DNA from: Natronomonas salsuginis | Lineage (GTDB): Archaea; Halobacteriota; Halobacteria; Halobacteriales; Haloarculaceae | NCBI RefSeq assembly: GCF_005239135.1 | Contig: NZ_QKNX01000001.1 | Span: forward strand, 310,001 to 374,000 | DNA: 64,000 nt | Direction of reading: 5' to 3' | In this document: in pieces, positions 60,804 to 64,000 of the stretch | How positions within the stretch are numbered: the stretch's first letter is position 1 | Layout: each line of letters starts with the position of its first letter | Program-made: the position numbers and the translations under genes | The notes under the pieces: generated by a model | The model's input: only the letters and a program-made list of their open reading frames with translations | What the model was told of the DNA's origin: nothing | The model's database searches: none

Positions 60804-60869
60804 GCCGAATGGCACCCATCGGACGCTGATATAATTTATCACTTAGGGGCGTCAGAACCGCGGAGAGCG

Positions 60870-62117
60870 TTAGAAACTGCTGTCAGGGTGTTCCCACTCC
60901 TCACCGTAGGCGCGCTGGCTCTCGATCATCTTCTCCGTCGAGAGGCCGAGCGTCTCCAGCTTCATGCTCGCGACCTCGCGGTCGAGGCGGTCCGGAATGT
61001 TGTACAGCCCCGGCTCCAACTCGGGATCGTCGACGAGCATGTCGTAGGCCGCCACGAACATCATCGCAAACGTGGTGTCCATCACCTCTGCCGGGTGTCC
61101 CTGGCTATACGGTCCGGTCAAGTTGACGAGTCGCCCTTCGGCGAGTAGGTTCAGCCGACGGCCGTCGGGCATGTGGTATCTGGTCACGCCCTCCTTCGGC
61201 GTCGTCGTTTTCTCGGCCAGTTCCTCCAGCCCGTCCAGATCGAGTTCGACGTCGAAGTGCCCGGAGTTGGCGAGGATGACGCCGTCGTCCATCCGCTCGA
61301 AGTGCTCGGCGCGGATGACGTCTCGGTTGCCCGTGGCGGAGATGAACAGGTCGCCGGCCTCGGCCGCCTCGTCCATGTCCATCACGCGGTGGCCGTTCAT
61401 GTGCGCCTGCAGCGCCTTGCGCGGATCGACCTCGGTGACGATCGTCTTTCCGCCGAGTTCGCGGGCCTTGTTCGCGATGCCGCGGCCGCAGTAGCCGTAT
61501 CCGCAGACGACGATGTCCTTGCCGGCGATGATGGAGTTCGACGTAATCGCGATGTTCGTCAGCGAGGACTCGCCGGTCCCGTGGACGTTGTCGAAGAAGT
61601 GCTTCATTGGCGTGTCGTTGACGCCGTACACCGGAAACTGGAGGACGTCCTCGGCTTCCATCGCTTCGAGACGGGTGATTCCGGCGGTCGTCTGCTCACC
61701 GCCGCCGATGACGTTCGCGGCCACGTCCGGGTGTTCGGCGTGGACCTTCGCGATGAGTTCGCAGCCGTCGTCGAGGATGAAGTCCGGCTCCTCCTCCAGC
61801 AGTTCGTGCTGGGCGTTGTCGAACTCGTCGTCGGTCATGCCCTCCCACGCGAAAGCGGTGATCCCCTCTCTGGCGTCAAGGGCGTCGACGACGGGGCCGT
61901 GGGTGCTCTGCGGTTCGCTCGGTGCGAACAGCACGTCCGCGCCCGCCTCGTGGAGCGTTTCGATGGCGACACCGGATTTCGTCTCCAGGTGTGACGCGAA
62001 CGCGATCGTGTAGCCGTCGAGCGGGGTCGTCTCGCCGTACTCCGCTTGATACGCGGCGAGAATGGGGGTGTAATCGCGCGCCCAGGACAGCGGATCGTCC
62101 TCGTCTGTTTGTGCCAT
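60870..62117 (-). CDS. ahcY: Adenosylhomocysteinase
   Basis: This 415-residue enzyme splits S-adenosylhomocysteine to adenosine and homocysteine, closing the methyl cycle. Visible are TIAFASHLETKSGVAIETLH near residue 35, the NAD site IVVCGYGYCGRGIANKAREL near 205, ANSGHFDVELDL, and the C-terminal QRAYGEEWEHPD. The length is typical of archaeal forms. It is 66 nt upstream of the nucleoside-type transporter operon in the same direction, so adenosine release and nucleoside uptake may be co-expressed. Confidence 0.93.
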   Translation of the reverse strand: MAQTDEDDPLSWARDYTPILAAYQAEYGETTPLDGYTIAFASHLETKSGVAIETLHEAGADVLFAPSEPQSTHGPVVDALDAREGITAFAWEGMTDDEFDNAQHELLEEEPDFILDDGCELIAKVHAEHPDVAANVIGGGEQTTAGITRLEAMEAEDVLQFPVYGVNDTPMKHFFDNVHGTGESSLTNIAITSNSIIAGKDIVVCGYGYCGRGIANKARELGGKTIVTEVDPRKALQAHMNGHRVMDMDEAAEAGDLFISATGNRDVIRAEHFERMDDGVILANSGHFDVELDLDGLEELAEKTTTPKEGVTRYHMPDGRRLNLLAEGRLVNLTGPYSQGHPAEVMDTTFAMMFVAAYDMLVDDPELEPGLYNIPDRLDREVASMKLETLGLSTEKMIESQRAYGEEWEHPDSSF

Positions 62118-62221
62118 AGGCGTAGCTTTCGGCAGATCGGATTAAAGACTCCGCATTCGGTCGTCGACGGTGCGTCGGTGAGTCGGCCGACTTTTTATCG
62201 GGGGCGTCGACGGATCTGCAT

Positions 62222-63097
62222 ATGGACATCATCGTCACCGGCGGTCGTGGGACGACCGGCCGCTGGATCGTCGATCGTCTCGCCGACGAGCATCGGGTCG
62301 TCTGTCTCGATCGATCGCCCCCCGACGGAGACGGCCACTCGGACGTCGAGTACTATGCGCTCGACCTCACCGACGCCGGGAGCGTCCTCGACGTGATGAC
62401 CGATATCGACCCCGATACGGTCGTCCACTGGGCGGCGATCCCCGTCGCGGGCACACACCCCGGCGTCGACCTCTACCGGAACAACACCCTCGCGGCGCAC
62501 TCGGTTCTCACGGCATCGGGCCGCGTCGGCGCGCGAGTCGTGCAAGCCTCCTCCGACGGCGCGTACGGGTTCTTCTTCGCCGAGGAGACGCCCGTGCCCG
62601 ACTCGATCCCCGTCCCGGAAGCGCACGCATGCCGTCCCGAAGATCCGTACGGACTCTCGAAGGTCGTCACGGAGGAGATCGGCGAAACGATCGCCCGACG
62701 CGACGGCGTTTCGATCGCGTCGCTTCGCCCCACGTGGATCCAAGAGCCCGGCGCGTACCCCTGTAGAGACGACTCGTACGTCTCGGATCGGTCGGCCGGG
62801 GCCGGGAACTTCTGGTCGTACGTCGACGTTCGCGACGTGGTCGACATGGTCGTGGCCGCGCTCGCCGCCGACATCGACGGTCACGAGGCGTTCAACTGCG
62901 CGGCCGCGGACAACGCCCTTGGCGAAACCCTCGCCGAGCTCGTGGAGGAGTATTACGGGAGTCTACCGGACGACTGCGGCGTCGTCGGCGATGCGTCCGT
63001 GTACGACACGTCGAAAGCCGAGCGATTGCTCGATTGGACGCCGACGCACTCGTGGCGCGACGCGGCCGAGGAGGAAATCGACCCGCCGACCGTGTGA
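62222..63097 (+). CDS. NAD-dependent epimerase/dehydratase (extended SDR)
   Basis: This 291-residue protein has the Rossmann loop VTGGRGTTGRWIVDRL at the N-terminus, the D-rich DLTDAGSV stretch, and YGLSK as the catalytic YxxxK near residue 143, with Ser/Thr in the preceding QASSDGAYG. It resembles uronate dehydrogenases and nucleotide-sugar epimerases of haloarchaea. The start is ATG 62222, with a TATA-like TTTTTATC about 28 nt upstream. It is divergent from ahcY, and the substrate is unknown. Confidence 0.82.
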   Translation: MDIIVTGGRGTTGRWIVDRLADEHRVVCLDRSPPDGDGHSDVEYYALDLTDAGSVLDVMTDIDPDTVVHWAAIPVAGTHPGVDLYRNNTLAAHSVLTASGRVGARVVQASSDGAYGFFFAEETPVPDSIPVPEAHACRPEDPYGLSKVVTEEIGETIARRDGVSIASLRPTWIQEPGAYPCRDDSYVSDRSAGAGNFWSYVDVRDVVDMVVAALAADIDGHEAFNCAAADNALGETLAELVEEYYGSLPDDCGVVGDASVYDTSKAERLLDWTPTHSWRDAAEEEIDPPTV

Positions 63098-63298
63098 GCG
63101 ACCGGGCCCGCGTGCTGAGTGCAGCGGATGTGTTTATCGAATCGAGGCCGCATCGGGACGCCGCTCCGCCGGTGGCCGATCCGGCGGTCTCCCGCGCCAC
63201 CGGCAGCGGGGAGTTACATGCTCCGCTCACGGTGTCGTTGGAAAAGCGCAGCGTGTTTCTCGTACCCAGGGATCGACAGCTCCGGGATCGCAACGGCG

Positions 63299-64000
63299 TC
63301 ACTCCCGGAGACGAGCGGCGGTTTCCTCGCCGGCCTCGACAACGTCGATTAACCCGTCCTCAGCCAGATCTGACAGTAACTCACGGAGCCACTCTCGACC
63401 GTGGGTACCGTCCGGAGAGTAGTCCACGCGGATCCGGTGGCCCAACTCGTCGATTCCGATCTCATCGCACTCGCCGAGCGTTCGCACGATCCGTCCACGG
63501 AACTGCCGACGGCTTCCCTCGAAACTCGGCTGTGTGGGTGCGTCCGGCGCAGTGAAGTCGCCGGTCTGGTAGGCGTGACACCACTCGCGCCACGGACAGC
63601 CCGCAGCGTCGCATTTCGGTCTCTTCTTACAGGCGACACCGCCGAGTTCCATAATCGCGTTGTTCCAGATTCGGGACTCTCCAGGCAGCATGAGGGCGTT
63701 CGCAACGGATTCGTAGTCAGGATCGTCCGCATTATGGATTTCCGAAAATGACCGATACAACACCCGCTTGACGTTCGTGTCGACGACCGCGTCGCCGTCG
63801 TTGAACGCGAAGGAGGCCACCGCGTTCGCGGTGTAGGGGCCGACGCCCATCAGCTCCTGCAACTCGGTCGGCGTCCTTGGGAACGCCCCGTCGTACTCCT
63901 CGACCACCTGTTGCGCCGCCTCGTGGAGGTACTTCGCGCGATTGTTGTAGCCGAGCGAGTGGCTCGTCCAGAAGCCTACGACATCGGCTCTGTCCGCGGC
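63299..64000 (-). CDS. mutY: A/G-specific adenine glycosylase MutY, N-terminus beyond the right edge
   Basis: The frame is open to the right edge (234 codons visible). It contains WTSHSLGYNNRAKYLHEAAQ, the helix-hairpin-helix LMGVGPYTANAVASFAF, the catalytic Asp in VVDTNVKRVLYR, and a 4Fe-4S cluster in CKKRPKCDAAGCPWREWC. The C-terminal part is short, with a small winged-helix-like tail (LRELLSDLAEDGLIDVVEAG) rather than the bacterial NUDIX-like domain. The enzyme removes adenine mispaired with 8-oxoguanine. The glutamate that would lie in the N-terminal part is outside the window. Confidence 0.85.
   Translation of the reverse strand, partial: AADRADVVGFWTSHSLGYNNRAKYLHEAAQQVVEEYDGAFPRTPTELQELMGVGPYTANAVASFAFNDGDAVVDTNVKRVLYRSFSEIHNADDPDYESVANALMLPGESRIWNNAIMELGGVACKKRPKCDAAGCPWREWCHAYQTGDFTAPDAPTQPSFEGSRRQFRGRIVRTLGECDEIGIDELGHRIRVDYSPDGTHGREWLRELLSDLAEDGLIDVVEAGEETAARLRE

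Noticed and set aside
63098-63298. A small plus-strand gene between the epimerase and mutY
   Set aside because: The only long frame runs antisense into mutY and out of frame through the epimerase end. No start with a promoter and no family is visible.

Overview
The window is chromosomal DNA from a haloarchaeon (class Halobacteria). The evidence is the high G+C content, strongly acidic predicted proteins, tightly packed genes with ATGA overlaps, TATA boxes 25-30 nt upstream of start codons (leaderless pattern), and archaeal markers: aIF5B, ribosomal protein S6e, NMD3, Taw2, MBF1, AK6-type adenylate kinase, archaeal Elp3, RNase Z, an LWR-salt protein and HTH_10 (Bat-type) regulators. I cannot name the genus from the sequence alone.

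Layout. 0-5.6 kb: the end of a yqeC-like gene, then a reverse-strand operon for a Cys-type, NAD-linked formate dehydrogenase (NuoF-like flavoprotein, FdhA) with MobA. 5.7-7.9 kb: hisC, AK6 kinase and a CDP-alcohol phosphatidyltransferase in an overlapping operon, followed by MBF1. 8.5-9.2 kb: a gene-poor patch with a decayed IS200/IS605 footprint. 9.2-15 kb: S6e, a PQQ-propeller lipoprotein, an MFS transporter, and the taw2-NMD3 pair. 15-21.5 kb: a catabolic cassette (Bat-like regulator divergent from hyuA, hyuB, a cysteine amidohydrolase and an isocitrate-lyase/PEP-mutase family lyase). 21.5-32.3 kb: riboflavin synthase, a HalOD1 protein, two small membrane paralogues, larC, folate and ABC-2 genes, an MBL/AAA+ ATPase pair, RNase Z, an orphan CTAG-type DNA methylase and a divergent triose-phosphate isomerase.

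33.0-40.2 kb is an accessory island. It has lower G+C, more CTAG sites and many broken genes: a vapC fragment, a cation antiporter with an in-frame amber codon and a lost tail, tnpB and crcB fragments, an LLM oxidoreductase stub and a frameshifted msrA. Mixed with these are apparently intact genes for an IscU-like scaffold, a methyltransferase with a zinc-ribbon partner, a DoxX protein, and a possible TumE-like pair. 40.3-52 kb returns to the chromosomal backbone (aIF5B, ArsR-type regulator, SDR and FAD oxidoreductases). It includes a second small patch of gene wreckage at 47.0-47.8 kb and a group of small proteins beside a regulator with the CXnCXCX7C motif described for NarO/DmsR. 52-64 kb: a lipoprotein, a RecJ-like DHH protein, an FMN reductase, a complete BMP/nucleoside-type ABC transporter beside adenosylhomocysteinase, an NAD-dependent epimerase, and a mutY gene running off the right edge.

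No rRNA, CRISPR array, complete insertion sequence or convincing tRNA gene was seen. The best candidates for under-described biology are the hyuAB-amidase-lyase cassette, the 47-codon gene with its palindrome upstream of larC, the 1-nt-overlapped AAA+/MBL gene pair, the TumE-like pair in the island, and the CTAG contrast between island and backbone. All function calls rest on motif recognition by eye. DUF numbers are from memory and were not checked against a database.
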